Shown here piece after piece: positions 23,876-33,035 of a stretch of DNA of 64,000 bases. The notes beneath the pieces are model-generated. The model did no database searches, was not told where the DNA came from, and worked only from the letters and a program-made list of their open reading frames with translations. The stretch is taken from contig JBIQKZ010000003.1 in the NCBI GenBank assembly GCA_044464765.1, positions 1 to 64,000 of the forward strand. Direction: 5' to 3'. The stretch comes from JBIQKZ01 sp044464765 (GTDB taxonomy: Bacteria > Pseudomonadota > Gammaproteobacteria > Burkholderiales > Burkholderiaceae_B). Every line of letters begins with the position of its first letter. Position 1 is the first letter of the stretch. A program made the translations under genes and the position numbers.

Positions 23876-24921
23876 GCGATCTCCAGTGGCAGTATGAGAC
23901 GAAATTCGGTCTGCCCCGGTTCAGAATCGAATTCCACGGCGCCGCCATGTTGCTGGGCAAACTCCTGAGCCAGGCTAAGGCCCAGGCCGGTACCGCTGGC
24001 ACGCCCGGTAACCAGGGGATGAAAAACCTTGTCGCGCAAAGTGGCCGGGACGCCAGGGCCGTTATCAATCACCGACACAACCACGCTAAGTTTGACGGGA
24101 GCGCCAGCCAGTACGCGCTGACGGCCTATGCGGGTGCGCAGTAGCAAGGCTCCACGCTCGGTTTGCGGATTCTCGACCAAAGCCTGGGCGGCGTTGCGTG
24201 CAATATTCAGCAAGGCCTGCAGTAAACGCGAAAGGTCCCCTTGCAGGTCGGGCACCGAGGCATCGTAATCCCGCACGATGCTGATCGCCGGCGAAAACTC
24301 CGCGTGCATCAGGGTGTAAACACGTTCGCAAACCTCATGGATATTGAAGCGCTCGGCATTCAGCGTGTTGCCTTGTGGGGCAATCAGCCTATCCACCAAG
24401 GCCGTCAAGCGATCGGCCTCGGCCATGATCACCCCGGTGTATTCCCGCAACGCGGCGGATGGCAGTTCGGTGTCAAGCAACTGCGCCGCACCGCGAATGC
24501 CGCCCAACGGATTCTTGACTTCATGGGCCAGGTTGCGCAACGACTCGCGTTGCGCTTCGAGCTCCCTGGCTAACTGGTGCGTGCGCTCCAGCGATCCATG
24601 CTGGTCGATTCCACGTAGCTCCAGCACAGCGATCCAATCGGGGGTTTCAATCGGCACAATAGTCAGGTCGACTTGGCTGCCTTGTGCGTCCCGAAGAATG
24701 GTGTCCTGGCGCAATACGCCGTATCTGCCCCGAATAGCATGGTCGAATCTGGCCTGCAACCCTGCATCGTGAAACAGCAAGGCGGCGGATGCGCCGGCCA
24801 GTTGCCGCGCCGACTGGCCAAGTAATTCCTGGGCGGCGACATTGGCGTGCGCCACCTGCCCTATGGAGTCAACCAGCAAGACGGCCGTGGCGAGCAAATC
24901 GTAATTACGCAGTTCGTTCAT
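23872..24921 (-). CDS. ntrB: Nitrogen regulation sensor histidine kinase NtrB
   Basis: The 349-residue cytoplasmic kinase has an N-terminal PAS domain (about 10-110), the phospho-acceptor His in LAHEVKNPLGGIRGAAQLL (about 138), and the ATPase boxes NIARNAAQAL, DNGPGVP and GTGLGLSLAQEF. It phosphorylates or dephosphorylates NtrC according to PII protein state. It lies 28 bases downstream of glnA and is probably expressed with it as glnA-ntrB-ntrC. Confidence 0.95.
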   Translation of the reverse strand: MNELRNYDLLATAVLLVDSIGQVAHANVAAQELLGQSARQLAGASAALLFHDAGLQARFDHAIRGRYGVLRQDTILRDAQGSQVDLTIVPIETPDWIAVLELRGIDQHGSLERTHQLARELEAQRESLRNLAHEVKNPLGGIRGAAQLLDTELPSAALREYTGVIMAEADRLTALVDRLIAPQGNTLNAERFNIHEVCERVYTLMHAEFSPAISIVRDYDASVPDLQGDLSRLLQALLNIARNAAQALVENPQTERGALLLRTRIGRQRVLAGAPVKLSVVVSVIDNGPGVPATLRDKVFHPLVTGRASGTGLGLSLAQEFAQQHGGAVEFDSEPGQTEFRLILPLEIA

Positions 24922-24949
24922 CGTTTCGCCCGCCTGCCGCGACGAGGCG

Positions 24950-26362
24950 TTAGAGGCTGTAGTACATATCGAACTCGACCGGGTGGGTTGTCATGCGCAA
25001 GCGGGTAACTTCCGCCATTTTCAGTTCGATGTAGGCGTCCAGCATATCGTTACTGAACACGCCTCCCCGGGTCAGGAACTCGCGGTCGTTATCCAGCGCA
25101 ATGACCGCTTCTTCCAGCGATGCGCATACCGTTGGGATCTTGGCATCTTCCTCGGGGGGCAGATCGTACAAGTTCTTGTCGGCGGGATCGCCCGGGTGGA
25201 TCTTGTTTTGCACGCCGTCAAGGCCGGCCATCATCAACGCCGAGAACGCCAGATAAGGATTCGCCATGGGATCGGGGAAACGGGCTTCGACGCGTCTGGC
25301 CTTAGGGCTGCTGACGTAAGGAATACGGATGGAGGCCGAGCGGTTGCGTGCCGAATAGGCCAACTTGACCGGCGCCTCGTAGTGCGGCACCAGGCGCTTG
25401 TATGAGTTGGTGGCCGGATTGGTCAAGGCGTTAAGGGCGCGCGCGTGCTTGATGACGCCGCCGATATAGAACAAGGCGAATTCCGACAAACCGGCATAAC
25501 CATTGCCTGCGAACAGATTCTGGCCGTCTTTCCAGATGGACTGGTGCACATGCATGCCTGATCCATTGTCGCCGACAACCGGCTTGGGCATGAAAGTGGC
25601 TGTCTTTCCGTAGACGTGCGCTACATTGTGTACGGTGTATTTAAGAATTTGGCTCCAGTCGGCGCGCTGCACCAGGGTGCTGAAGCGTGTACCGATTTCG
25701 CCTTGGCCGGGGCCGGCGACTTCATGATGGTGCACTTCCACGGGCACACCTTGCTGCTCAAGCAACAAACACATTTCAGAGCGCATGTCCTGGAACGAAT
25801 CGACGGGCGGAACGGGCACATACCCCCCTTTTACACTGGGGCGATGACCCAGATTGTTGCCGTTCTTTTCCAGGCCGCGCGACCACGAGGCCTCGTCGGA
25901 ATGGATCTTGACGAAGCAACCGGAAGCGTCGTCATTCCATGACACGCCGTCGAATATGAAGAACTCGGGTTCGGGGCCGAAAAAGGCGGTGTCGCCTAGC
26001 CCGCTGGACTTCAGATAGGCTTCGGCACGCTTGGCCAGGGAACGCGGATCACGGTCATAACCCTTGAGGTCCGATGGCTCCACCACGTCGCAGGTAAGGA
26101 TCAAGGTGGGCTCTTCAAGGAAGGGGTCCAGGCGGGCGGTGGAAGGGTCGGGAATAAGAAGCATGTCCGACGCCTCGATCCCTTTCCAGCCGGCAATGGA
26201 CGAGCCGTCAAATGCCTGGCCCGACTCGAGCTTTTCTTCGTCGACCAGCTTGCTGGGCACCGTCATGTGGTGTTCCCGCCCAAGGGTGTCGGTAAAGCGA
26301 AAGTCAACGAAGGAAACTTCGCGTTCCGCGATGAATTTCACGATTTCTTCTGGGGTGGACAT
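24950..26362 (-). CDS. glnA: Glutamine synthetase type I
   Basis: The 470-residue enzyme makes glutamine from glutamate, ammonia and ATP. It has the GSI signatures FDGSSIAGW, the ATP-binding KPVVGDNGSGMHVHQS, and the adenylylation Tyr in NLYDLPPEE (about 398), so it is of the covalently regulated GSI-beta class. A strong sigma-54 promoter and NtrC-type sites lie upstream. The start at 26362 gives the standard length. Confidence 0.96.
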   Translation of the reverse strand: MSTPEEIVKFIAEREVSFVDFRFTDTLGREHHMTVPSKLVDEEKLESGQAFDGSSIAGWKGIEASDMLLIPDPSTARLDPFLEEPTLILTCDVVEPSDLKGYDRDPRSLAKRAEAYLKSSGLGDTAFFGPEPEFFIFDGVSWNDDASGCFVKIHSDEASWSRGLEKNGNNLGHRPSVKGGYVPVPPVDSFQDMRSEMCLLLEQQGVPVEVHHHEVAGPGQGEIGTRFSTLVQRADWSQILKYTVHNVAHVYGKTATFMPKPVVGDNGSGMHVHQSIWKDGQNLFAGNGYAGLSEFALFYIGGVIKHARALNALTNPATNSYKRLVPHYEAPVKLAYSARNRSASIRIPYVSSPKARRVEARFPDPMANPYLAFSALMMAGLDGVQNKIHPGDPADKNLYDLPPEEDAKIPTVCASLEEAVIALDNDREFLTRGGVFSNDMLDAYIELKMAEVTRLRMTTHPVEFDMYYSL

Positions 26363-26428
26363 ATAAAGAGGCTCCAGTTCGGTGAGAGGTCGGATAGGAA
26401 TACAGTGAATATCAGCACAAAGACATTA

Positions 26429-26444
26429 AGCAAAAGTCGTGCCA
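26429..26444 (-). promoter_or_regulatory. Sigma-54 promoter of glnA
   Basis: On the reverse strand the sequence reads TGGCACGACTTTTGCT, matching the -24/-12 consensus TGGCAC-N5-TTGCW at every fixed position. It lies 67 bases upstream of the glnA start and downstream of NtrC-type sites, the normal layout for an ntr-controlled glnA promoter. Confidence 0.85.
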
Positions 26445-26472
26445 GGTTTTTCGCGGCTGGAAATTACTGGAA

Positions 26473-26540
26473 ATGCACCACCACAGACAAAACGCCCCAT
26501 TGTGGTGCAAATTGTAGTGCAATTGGCGTTTGTGGTGCAT
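26473..26540. promoter_or_regulatory. NtrC enhancer region of glnA
   Basis: Several GCACC/GGTGC half-sites are clustered here. The best paired site is at 26493-26510, where GCCCC and GGTGC flank ATTGT, one base off the GCACC-N5-GGTGC consensus. Others occur at 26473-26480 and 26532-26540. They sit about 30 to 110 bases upstream of the sigma-54 promoter. Confidence 0.6.
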
Positions 26541-26568
26541 TAAAAATGGTGGGTCGGCATGCGGCACA

Positions 26569-27795
26569 TCAATCCAAAAACAGGGATTGAAGGTCATTCA
26601 GGAACTTCCAGCCCAATGGTGTTGCTTTCAAGCGGGTAGGATCGGATTCGAGCAAGCCTTTGGCCACCGCCTGATTGATTGCAGGGCCGATGGCTGAAAG
26701 CGCCAACCCGGTACGCTCTGTAAAAAGGCCGCTGGGAACGCCTTCTTTCAGCCGCAAGGCATTCAGCATGAATTCAAATGGCAAGTCGGCGGCCTCGACG
26801 ACCTCGTCCTGCGCAAGGTGGCTGCCATCGCGCCGCACGCTATTGGCCATCCAGCGGACGGGGTTTTTCAAGCGGGACTGACGAACGATGCGATCGTGGA
26901 AAGACAGCTTGCCATGGGCTCCCGGACCAATGCCCAGGTAATCGCCGAACTCCCAATAATTCAGATTATGACGCGCTTGCTCGCCTTGCTTTGCATACGC
27001 GGAAACCTCGTAGCGGCGCCAGCCGCCGCCTTCGGCCAGCTCGGCCACAAGGTCCTGCATGGCGGCGCTGGTGTCGTCGTCGGGCACATTGGGCGGATAC
27101 TTGGCAAAGACCGTGTTCGGCTCAAGGGTCAGGTTGTACAAAGACAGGTGCCCCGTGTCGTAGGCCATGGCTTCTTGCAGGTCTTGACGACAGGCCTCTA
27201 GACTTTGCCCGGGCAAAGCGAACATGAGGTCCAGGTTCACCCTGTCCACCGCTTGTTGCGCGCTGTGGATCGCGGCGCGCGCCTGAGCCGAATCGTGGAT
27301 CCGGCCGAGCGCTTTCAGGGCGTCGTCGTTGAAGCTTTGCACGCCCAGGGAGATTCGGTTGATGCCGCTTCGTGCGTAATCCTGGAACCGCCCTGCTTCG
27401 AGCGTGCCGGGGTTGGCCTCAAGCGTGACCTCGGCGCCCGGCCATAGATTAAGGTAGGCGCGAAACATCGGCAGCATGGTGTCGACGGCCGAGGCGGACA
27501 GCAAGCTTGGCGTGCCGCCGCCGATGAAGATGGACACCACCTGGCGACCCCAGATCAAGGGTAGCGCTTCTTCCAGGTCGGCGCGCAAGGCGCTTAGATA
27601 ATCGGCTTCCGGCAAGTCGTCCTGCAGCTCGTGCGAATTAAAATCGCAATAGGGGCATTTGCGGACACACCAGGGAACGTGAACGTACAAGGAAAGCGGC
27701 GGCAAGCTGGTCAGCATGGAGCCTTGCGGCGCGCCTGATTTCGTGGTGCGCTTGACCACCTGTTCCTCGGGCACGATGGAAAACACGCGTTGCAT
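26569..27795 (-). CDS. hemW: HemW-type radical SAM protein (heme chaperone)
   Basis: The 408-residue protein has the radical SAM motif CVRKCPYC near residues 42-49, preceded by LYVHVPWC, then FIGGGTPSLLS and NRISLGVQSFND, as in HemW. HemW binds heme and hands it to respiratory enzymes; it was earlier called an oxygen-independent coproporphyrinogen oxidase. The ATG directly follows the rdgB stop, so rph-rdgB-hemW is likely one operon. The first 30 residues are longer than in most HemW proteins and a start nearer MLTSLPPLSLYVH is possible. Confidence 0.9.
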   Translation of the reverse strand: MQRVFSIVPEEQVVKRTTKSGAPQGSMLTSLPPLSLYVHVPWCVRKCPYCDFNSHELQDDLPEADYLSALRADLEEALPLIWGRQVVSIFIGGGTPSLLSASAVDTMLPMFRAYLNLWPGAEVTLEANPGTLEAGRFQDYARSGINRISLGVQSFNDDALKALGRIHDSAQARAAIHSAQQAVDRVNLDLMFALPGQSLEACRQDLQEAMAYDTGHLSLYNLTLEPNTVFAKYPPNVPDDDTSAAMQDLVAELAEGGGWRRYEVSAYAKQGEQARHNLNYWEFGDYLGIGPGAHGKLSFHDRIVRQSRLKNPVRWMANSVRRDGSHLAQDEVVEAADLPFEFMLNALRLKEGVPSGLFTERTGLALSAIGPAINQAVAKGLLESDPTRLKATPLGWKFLNDLQSLFLD

Positions 27796-28407
27796 TCAGG
27801 CCTCTTGTCCGGCTGAAAGTGCTTGCAATAATTTTTGCAAGGCGCGTGCCCGATGGCTTTGCTGGTTTTTTACGGTCGGATCCAGTTCGGCCACGGTCTT
27901 GCCCTGGTCGGGCAAGAAGAAATGAGGATCATAGCCAAAGCCATGGGCGCCGGAAGGCACCTCGACAATGCGGCCCCGCCAGACGCCTTCAGCGATAATG
28001 GGCCGAGGGTCGTCCGGTGCGCGCACATAGACCAGCACCGTAATGTAGGCGGCGGATTTATCCTCGAATCCAGCCAGTTCCTTAACAAGAAAGGCATTAT
28101 TGGCCTGGTCGGATTTCTCGCCGCCGTGCATGGCGGCATAGCGCGCCGAAAATACGCCCGGTGCCCCTCCTAAGGCATTGACCGTCAGGCCGGAGTCGTC
28201 GGCCAGCGCAGGCAGGCCGGTAAGCTGGCTGGCGTGGCGCGCCTTGGCCAGTGCGTTTTCAACAAAGGTGAAATACGGCTCGTCGGCTTCAGGCACACCA
28301 AGCTCGCCTTGCGGAACCATGATGATGCCCGCCGTGGCAAAAATCGCTGAAAACTCTTTCAATTTGCCGGCATTATTCGACGCCAGGACGACCTTTTCCA
28401 TTGCCAT
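27796..28407 (-). CDS. rdgB: dITP/XTP pyrophosphatase (RdgB/HAM1 family)
   Basis: The 203-residue enzyme hydrolyses non-canonical purine nucleoside triphosphates and protects DNA from inosine and xanthine. It begins with the family motif ASNNAGKLKEF and has ADDSGLTVNALGGAPGVFSARYA and the C-terminal HRARALQKL. It sits between rph and hemW, a conserved arrangement. ATG 28401 is an alternative start two codons later. Confidence 0.94.
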   Translation of the reverse strand: MAMEKVVLASNNAGKLKEFSAIFATAGIIMVPQGELGVPEADEPYFTFVENALAKARHASQLTGLPALADDSGLTVNALGGAPGVFSARYAAMHGGEKSDQANNAFLVKELAGFEDKSAAYITVLVYVRAPDDPRPIIAEGVWRGRIVEVPSGAHGFGYDPHFFLPDQGKTVAELDPTVKNQQSHRARALQKLLQALSAGQEA

Positions 28408-28410
28408 GCG

Positions 28411-29151
28411 TCAACCCTTCGCCGCCAGTGCATGCCGTTGCTGTTCGATAAGCCTTCGAATGCCATCGCCGGCCAGGTCCAGCAAGCTGTTAAGCTGCTC
28501 GCGCTCGAAGGCTTGGCCTTCCGCCGTGCCCTGCACTTCAACATACCGTCCTGTGCCGGTCATGACGACATTCATGTCGGTGCCGCATTGGGAGTCCTCG
28601 ACGTAATCAAGGTCGAGCATGGCTTGATTGCCCACCAGGCCCACGGACACGGCGGCAATGTGATCTTTCATTGGATTGACCTGAATTTCGCCCTGATCCA
28701 ACAAGCGCTGAACGGCAAGAGCAGCCGCCACCCACGCACCGGTAATGCTGGCGCAACGGGTGCCGCCGTCGGCCTGCAAGACGTCGCAATCCAGTTGCAA
28801 GGTGCGCTCGCCAAGGGCGGTCAAGTCGAATACCGCCCGTAGGCTGCGGCCAATAAGGCGCTGGATTTCCTGAGTACGCCCACTTTGCTTGCCCCGCGCC
28901 GCCTCGCGGTCGGAACGCGTGTGAGTTGAGCGCGGCAGCATACCGTATTCGGCGGTTACCCATCCCTGGCCCTGGCCTTTCAGAAAAGGGGGCACTTTGT
29001 TCAAGACACTGGCATTGCACAAGACATGGGTTTCACCCGCTTTGATCAGCACCGAGCCTTCAGCATGGCGGGTGTAGCCGGTTTCGATAGAGAGCGGGCG
29101 CAACTCGTTCAGCGCTCGCCCGGAGGGACGTTGGGAAAGAAAATCAGACAA
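28411..29151 (-). CDS. rph: Ribonuclease PH
   Basis: The 246-residue phosphorolytic exonuclease trims tRNA 3' ends. It has RPSGRALNELRPLSIETGYTRHAEGS at the start, the RSDREAARGKQSGRTQEIQRLIGRSLR loop and the phosphate-site LDCDVLQADGGTR. Three bases separate it from rdgB downstream. It is divergent from yicC across 95 bases, a pairing common in proteobacteria. Confidence 0.95.
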   Translation of the reverse strand: MSDFLSQRPSGRALNELRPLSIETGYTRHAEGSVLIKAGETHVLCNASVLNKVPPFLKGQGQGWVTAEYGMLPRSTHTRSDREAARGKQSGRTQEIQRLIGRSLRAVFDLTALGERTLQLDCDVLQADGGTRCASITGAWVAAALAVQRLLDQGEIQVNPMKDHIAAVSVGLVGNQAMLDLDYVEDSQCGTDMNVVMTGTGRYVEVQGTAEGQAFEREQLNSLLDLAGDGIRRLIEQQRHALAAKG

Positions 29152-29246
29152 AAGGATTCCTTGGATCGATAGAGGAAAGATGGGAGGCGTGGCGCCAACG
29201 ATATCGGTAATAATAGAACGTCTGAAGATACTATGCAGGACTCACC

Positions 29247-30218
29247 ATGATACGCAGCATGACCGCATTCGGATCGGCACGGGCCGAATCCGAAGCCGGC
29301 GCCGTAACCGTCGAATTTCGTACCGTCAATAGCCGTTTTCTGGACGTGAACCTACGCCTGCCCGACGACTTGCGCAGTGCGGAAGGCCTGTTGCGCGAGC
29401 AACTGGGCCAGGCCGTCAAGCGTGGCAAGGTGGACATCCGCGTTAACTATGCCCTGGCTCAACGCCACGAGGCGCCTGTCGTTGACCCCGTCTATCTGCG
29501 GGAGGTGGCCCAGCAATTGCAGGCGGCCCGCCGCGTTATCCCCGATCTTGCGGCCCCCTCGCTCGCGGATCTGCTTAAAGGAGCGGCCAGCCCGGATGCG
29601 CAAGTCTTTGATGCCGAAGCCATGACGGCACTGTGTCAGTCGGCCTGTCGCCAGGCACTCGACGACCTGCAGGCCAATCGCGAGCGCGAAGGCCGGCGCC
29701 TGTCCGACACCATGTTGCAATGCGCGGCTGATATTTCCGGTATTGTGGACGCAGTGGAAGAAGAACTGCCACGCCTGCTGGCCGAGCATCGCGACAAACT
29801 GGCCACTCGTTTGCGGGAAGCGCTGGAAGCCGCCCATCCGGCCGGATTCGAACACATCAGCGGTGCGGAACTCTCCGCCCGGATCTCCCAGGAGACCTCC
29901 CTGTTTTCCCTGCGCATCGACGTGGCCGAAGAGATTGCCCGGCTTCGTTCACACGTGGGCGAGCTGGCGCATTTGTTAAGCAGCCCTGCTTCACCCAAGA
30001 ATGAAGAAACTTTCCCCGTGCCAACAAACGCTGCACGCAAGAAAGGCCAGGCCTCGTCAGGCAGCATCGGAAAACGGCTGGATTTTCTTTTCCAGGAAAT
30101 GAATCGCGAGGCCAATACCCTGGGTTCAAAAGCGGGAGGGCTGCAGGTTACCCGCGCCGCCATCGATCTGAAACTTCTTATCGAACAATTGCGCGAGCAA
30201 GCGCAGAATATCGAATAG
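29247..30218 (+). CDS. YicC family endoribonuclease
   Basis: The 323-residue protein has the YicC N-terminal domain (MIRSMTAFGSARAE, VTVEFRTVNSRFLDVNLRLPDDLR) and the C-terminal DUF1732 segment SIGKRLDFLFQEMNREANTLGSKA. YicC proteins have been described as endoribonucleases involved in RNA turnover. A stretch near residues 248-275 is low in complexity and varies in the family. It converges with the AI-2E family gene with only five bases between stops. Confidence 0.92.
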   Translation: MIRSMTAFGSARAESEAGAVTVEFRTVNSRFLDVNLRLPDDLRSAEGLLREQLGQAVKRGKVDIRVNYALAQRHEAPVVDPVYLREVAQQLQAARRVIPDLAAPSLADLLKGAASPDAQVFDAEAMTALCQSACRQALDDLQANREREGRRLSDTMLQCAADISGIVDAVEEELPRLLAEHRDKLATRLREALEAAHPAGFEHISGAELSARISQETSLFSLRIDVAEEIARLRSHVGELAHLLSSPASPKNEETFPVPTNAARKKGQASSGSIGKRLDFLFQEMNREANTLGSKAGGLQVTRAAIDLKLLIEQLREQAQNIE

Positions 30219-30223
30219 CGCCC

Positions 30224-31264
30224 TTAGTGTATCCATTCGCGCCAGATGGCCACCAGCAAGGCCATGAGCACCGGCCCCACGAATAGACCCACCAGGCCCA
30301 TGGTCTGCACCCCGCCGATCAAACCAAAGAAGGTCGGCAGGAACGGCAGTTTTACAGGCCCGCCCACCAGGCGCGGCCGCAGCGTTTTGTCCACCACGAA
30401 CAGTTCGACCGTTCCCCAGATAAATAGCGCCAGCCCGGCCATGGCGTCGCCCGACCCCACAAGGTAAAGCGATACGATGGAAAAACACAGGGGCGCGCCG
30501 CCAGGGATCAGCGCCATGAAGCCGGTAATGACCCCCAACAACACGGGTGAAGGCACGCCCGCTACCCAGTAGGCCGCACCCAGAACGACTCCTTCGCCCA
30601 ATGCGATCAAGCCCATGCCTGTAACGGTGGAATTGATGGTGGCCGGCACGACGCGGGAAAAGCGCTGCCAGCGTTCCGGCAAGATCCGTTCGCCAACAAC
30701 ATCCAGCTGTCCCCGTATGCGCGCCCCGTCTTTATAAATAAAGAACAGCGTGATCAGCATAAACACCACGCCCAGCAATAATCGAAAAATATCGCCGGTC
30801 GCTGAAATAAGCATGCGATAGATATTGCCTAGATGTTCGCCGCTGACGATCTCAACCATTTCACCCAGGGCATGCGGTTCGCCCAGATAGGTGGTCCAGT
30901 ACTCGGCCAGGCGCTCGCCCACGATGGGTAAAGCCAGGATCCACGATGGCGCGGGCATGCCGTCGCGATTGGTTGCCAGGACCCACGCAATGAAGTTGCT
31001 GGCTTCCTGGATGGCATAGCTCATGGCCAGTGATAAAGGCACGATTAGAACAAGCACCACAATGGCCAGCGCCAACGAGGCGGCCAGCGTGCTGCGCCCG
31101 CCGCAGCGTCCCAGCAAGCGTTGGTAAGGCCGCCAGCTGGCCAGCGCGATAATCAGCGCAGCCAGCACTGGCACCAGAAAGCCTTTCAGGAAATAAAGGC
31201 CAATCAGGATGAGCAGTACAAGCAGCCAGCGGGCAATCAGGAAAACAGGCAATACAGGATGCAT
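30224..31264 (-). CDS. AI-2E family transporter (PerM/YdiK type)
   Basis: The 346-residue inner-membrane protein has about eight hydrophobic segments, and the C-terminal PGGAPLCFSIVSLYLVG and LRPRLVGGPVKLPFLPTFFGLIGG signatures of PF01594. Members export autoinducer 2 or other small solutes, or act as Na+/H+ antiporters; the substrate is not evident here. It overlaps no neighbour upstream and has its own start at 31264. Confidence 0.87.
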   Translation of the reverse strand: MHPVLPVFLIARWLLVLLILIGLYFLKGFLVPVLAALIIALASWRPYQRLLGRCGGRSTLAASLALAIVVLVLIVPLSLAMSYAIQEASNFIAWVLATNRDGMPAPSWILALPIVGERLAEYWTTYLGEPHALGEMVEIVSGEHLGNIYRMLISATGDIFRLLLGVVFMLITLFFIYKDGARIRGQLDVVGERILPERWQRFSRVVPATINSTVTGMGLIALGEGVVLGAAYWVAGVPSPVLLGVITGFMALIPGGAPLCFSIVSLYLVGSGDAMAGLALFIWGTVELFVVDKTLRPRLVGGPVKLPFLPTFFGLIGGVQTMGLVGLFVGPVLMALLVAIWREWIH

Positions 31265-31357
31265 GAGGGCCAGTGTTCTAAATTCAGTAAAAGTGCATCG
31301 TAACCTAGAGGATTGCGCCGGATGCGCGCAAAGCAGGACAGCATTGCATTGAAGGAG

Positions 31358-31876
31358 TCACGCTCGGGCTCCCAAACGCGCTATCAGTGCGGCATGGTCG
31401 GGGTAATGCCGTTGCAAGGCAGCCGCGTCGGCCAGTTCGAATTCACTGAACTCGAATCCGGGAGCCACGGTGCACCCTACCAAGGCGTAAGAATCCACAT
31501 CGGCCAACTCGGCGGCAAACCAGCAGTGCGCAGGTGCAACCGCCTGGAACAGCGCGCCCGGGGCGATCAACGGATTGCCCAGCGTGTGGGTAGTCAACCC
31601 CCGCGAGTCGTCCAGAACATGGATCTTCAGCGACGTTCCTGAGTAAAAATGCCAGATCTCATCGCAGGCGATACGATGCCAGGCGGAATACGCCCTGCCT
31701 TCAAGCAAATAGTAAATGCAGGTTGAGGCGCTGCGCGTCTGGCCCGAAGCGTTTTGCACACCTTGTGTCGCACGGTAGGTTTCACGATAGAAGCCGCCTT
31801 CCGGATGCGGTTGCAATCGAAAGTCGCGCACAAGCTGCGCGACGACCTGCTGTGTGTTTGATGCCGGGCTACTCAT
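31358..31876 (-). CDS. Cupin DUF985 family protein
   Basis: The 172-residue single-domain cupin has the DUF985 hallmarks LQPHPEGGFYRETYRA, STCIYYLL with W-HRI-DEIWHFY, LIAPGALFQAV and VGCTVAPGFEFSEFEL. The yeast homologue YML079w has a cupin fold of unknown function. It overlaps the end of the nucleosidase-like gene by eight bases, so the two are probably co-expressed. Confidence 0.88.
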   Translation of the reverse strand: MSSPASNTQQVVAQLVRDFRLQPHPEGGFYRETYRATQGVQNASGQTRSASTCIYYLLEGRAYSAWHRIACDEIWHFYSGTSLKIHVLDDSRGLTTHTLGNPLIAPGALFQAVAPAHCWFAAELADVDSYALVGCTVAPGFEFSEFELADAAALQRHYPDHAALIARLGARA

Positions 31877-32813
31877 GTCCAGGCTTCCAACGCTCTAGAA
31901 ACGACAACAGCACATGGGCCGAATTGCGTGCGGCCAGATTCAGAAATGTATGCATTTCATTGGCGCCGTCACCGCCGCCCGCAAGATCGCTCAGCGAGCG
32001 GAAGGCAATAAACGGCACACTGTTGGCATAGGCAACAATGGCGCATGCCGCGCTTTCCATGTCCAGTACATTGGCGGAAAAGCTGTTGTACAAATGCTCG
32101 CGCAGCGCAGCGTTGTCGACAAATGCCGAGCCTGACACTCCATTTCCGCCGACCACGATCCGAGGTGTATGATCCAGGCACTGCCGCTGGTCGTCGCACG
32201 CGTCCAGCGCCTGGCCGTCCAGTTGGCGCGCGACCTTCAGCATGGTCGGATCGACATCGAACCAGAACTTGCGGATCGGGGCCGAATCGCTTTTGGAGCG
32301 TACTTCCACGGGCCGGGTGAACGCCATGCCGAAATTGGGAAACGGCTCTTCGCCGTCCAGCAACTGTGTATCAAACACACCGGGCGTAATTTCCCTGGCC
32401 ATCAAGACTTCAAGGTACTGTCCCCAGCGCTCCACCACGGTCACATCGCCGATGTTCAGTCCGGGATTCACACCCCCCGCAATACCGCTGAAAACAATGT
32501 GGCTGACATTAAATCGGTCCAGAACCAACTGGGTGTTCATGGCGGCATTGACCATGCTGATCCCGCTAAGCAGCAAGACCACGGAATGGCCTTCGAGCAA
32601 ACCGGTAGAAAACTCAACCCCGTTGACGGAAAAACTGGCTGGATGCTGAAGCCGTTCTTTAAGCAGCGCCAGTTCGGGTTCGAAAGCAGACATCACTGCA
32701 ATGCGGGAGGTGCCGTCCAGTAACGGCGCGGCCTGCAAAGGCAGCATGGCGCTGAAAAAAAGGCAAAGCGCCAGAAGCCAGGCCCGATAGGGGCGGTTAA
32801 GGAACAAAGGCAT
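31869..32813 (-). CDS. Exported phosphorylase-superfamily protein, MTA/SAH nucleosidase-like
   Basis: The 314-residue protein starts with a clear signal peptide (about 1-28, ending LPLQAAP). A nucleoside phosphorylase/hydrolase fold follows: IAVMSAFEPELALLKERL at its start, the GIAGGVNPGLNIGDVTVVERWGQY phosphate/ribose loop region, and DMESAACAIVAYANSVPFIAFRSLSD near the end, carrying the ribose-binding Glu and the catalytic Asp region of MTA/SAH nucleosidases. Most such enzymes are cytoplasmic, so the signal peptide suggests a periplasmic nucleosidase, perhaps for salvage of exogenous nucleosides. Confidence 0.85.
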   Translation of the reverse strand: MPLFLNRPYRAWLLALCLFFSAMLPLQAAPLLDGTSRIAVMSAFEPELALLKERLQHPASFSVNGVEFSTGLLEGHSVVLLLSGISMVNAAMNTQLVLDRFNVSHIVFSGIAGGVNPGLNIGDVTVVERWGQYLEVLMAREITPGVFDTQLLDGEEPFPNFGMAFTRPVEVRSKSDSAPIRKFWFDVDPTMLKVARQLDGQALDACDDQRQCLDHTPRIVVGGNGVSGSAFVDNAALREHLYNSFSANVLDMESAACAIVAYANSVPFIAFRSLSDLAGGGDGANEMHTFLNLAARNSAHVLLSFLERWKPGHE

Positions 32814-32966
32814 GGATGTTTAATTCCGGGGACGGGTAAAGACAGATTTTCAAGCACCTTGAAACGGTTTCCTATTGTAAGAGAGTGAGTCGGGGCGTCA
32901 AGCATTCCATCCGCCCAGGAAAACCTAAAATATTTTCTAGGATATTAATGTAAGCAGCTAATTTTA

Positions 32967-32995
32967 TTGGTAATTATCAAAAACTCTGCTACCAT
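32967..32995 (+). promoter_or_regulatory. Possible promoter of the DD-endopeptidase gene
   Basis: TTGGTA (32967-32972) and TACCAT (32990-32995) are separated by 17 bases, about 40 bases before the start codon at 33036, in an AT-rich stretch. Both boxes deviate from consensus at two positions, so support is moderate. Confidence 0.4.
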
Positions 32996-33035
32996 TGCCT
33001 GAAAATCCAGGCGACCCCTTATAAAGTGCGCGACT

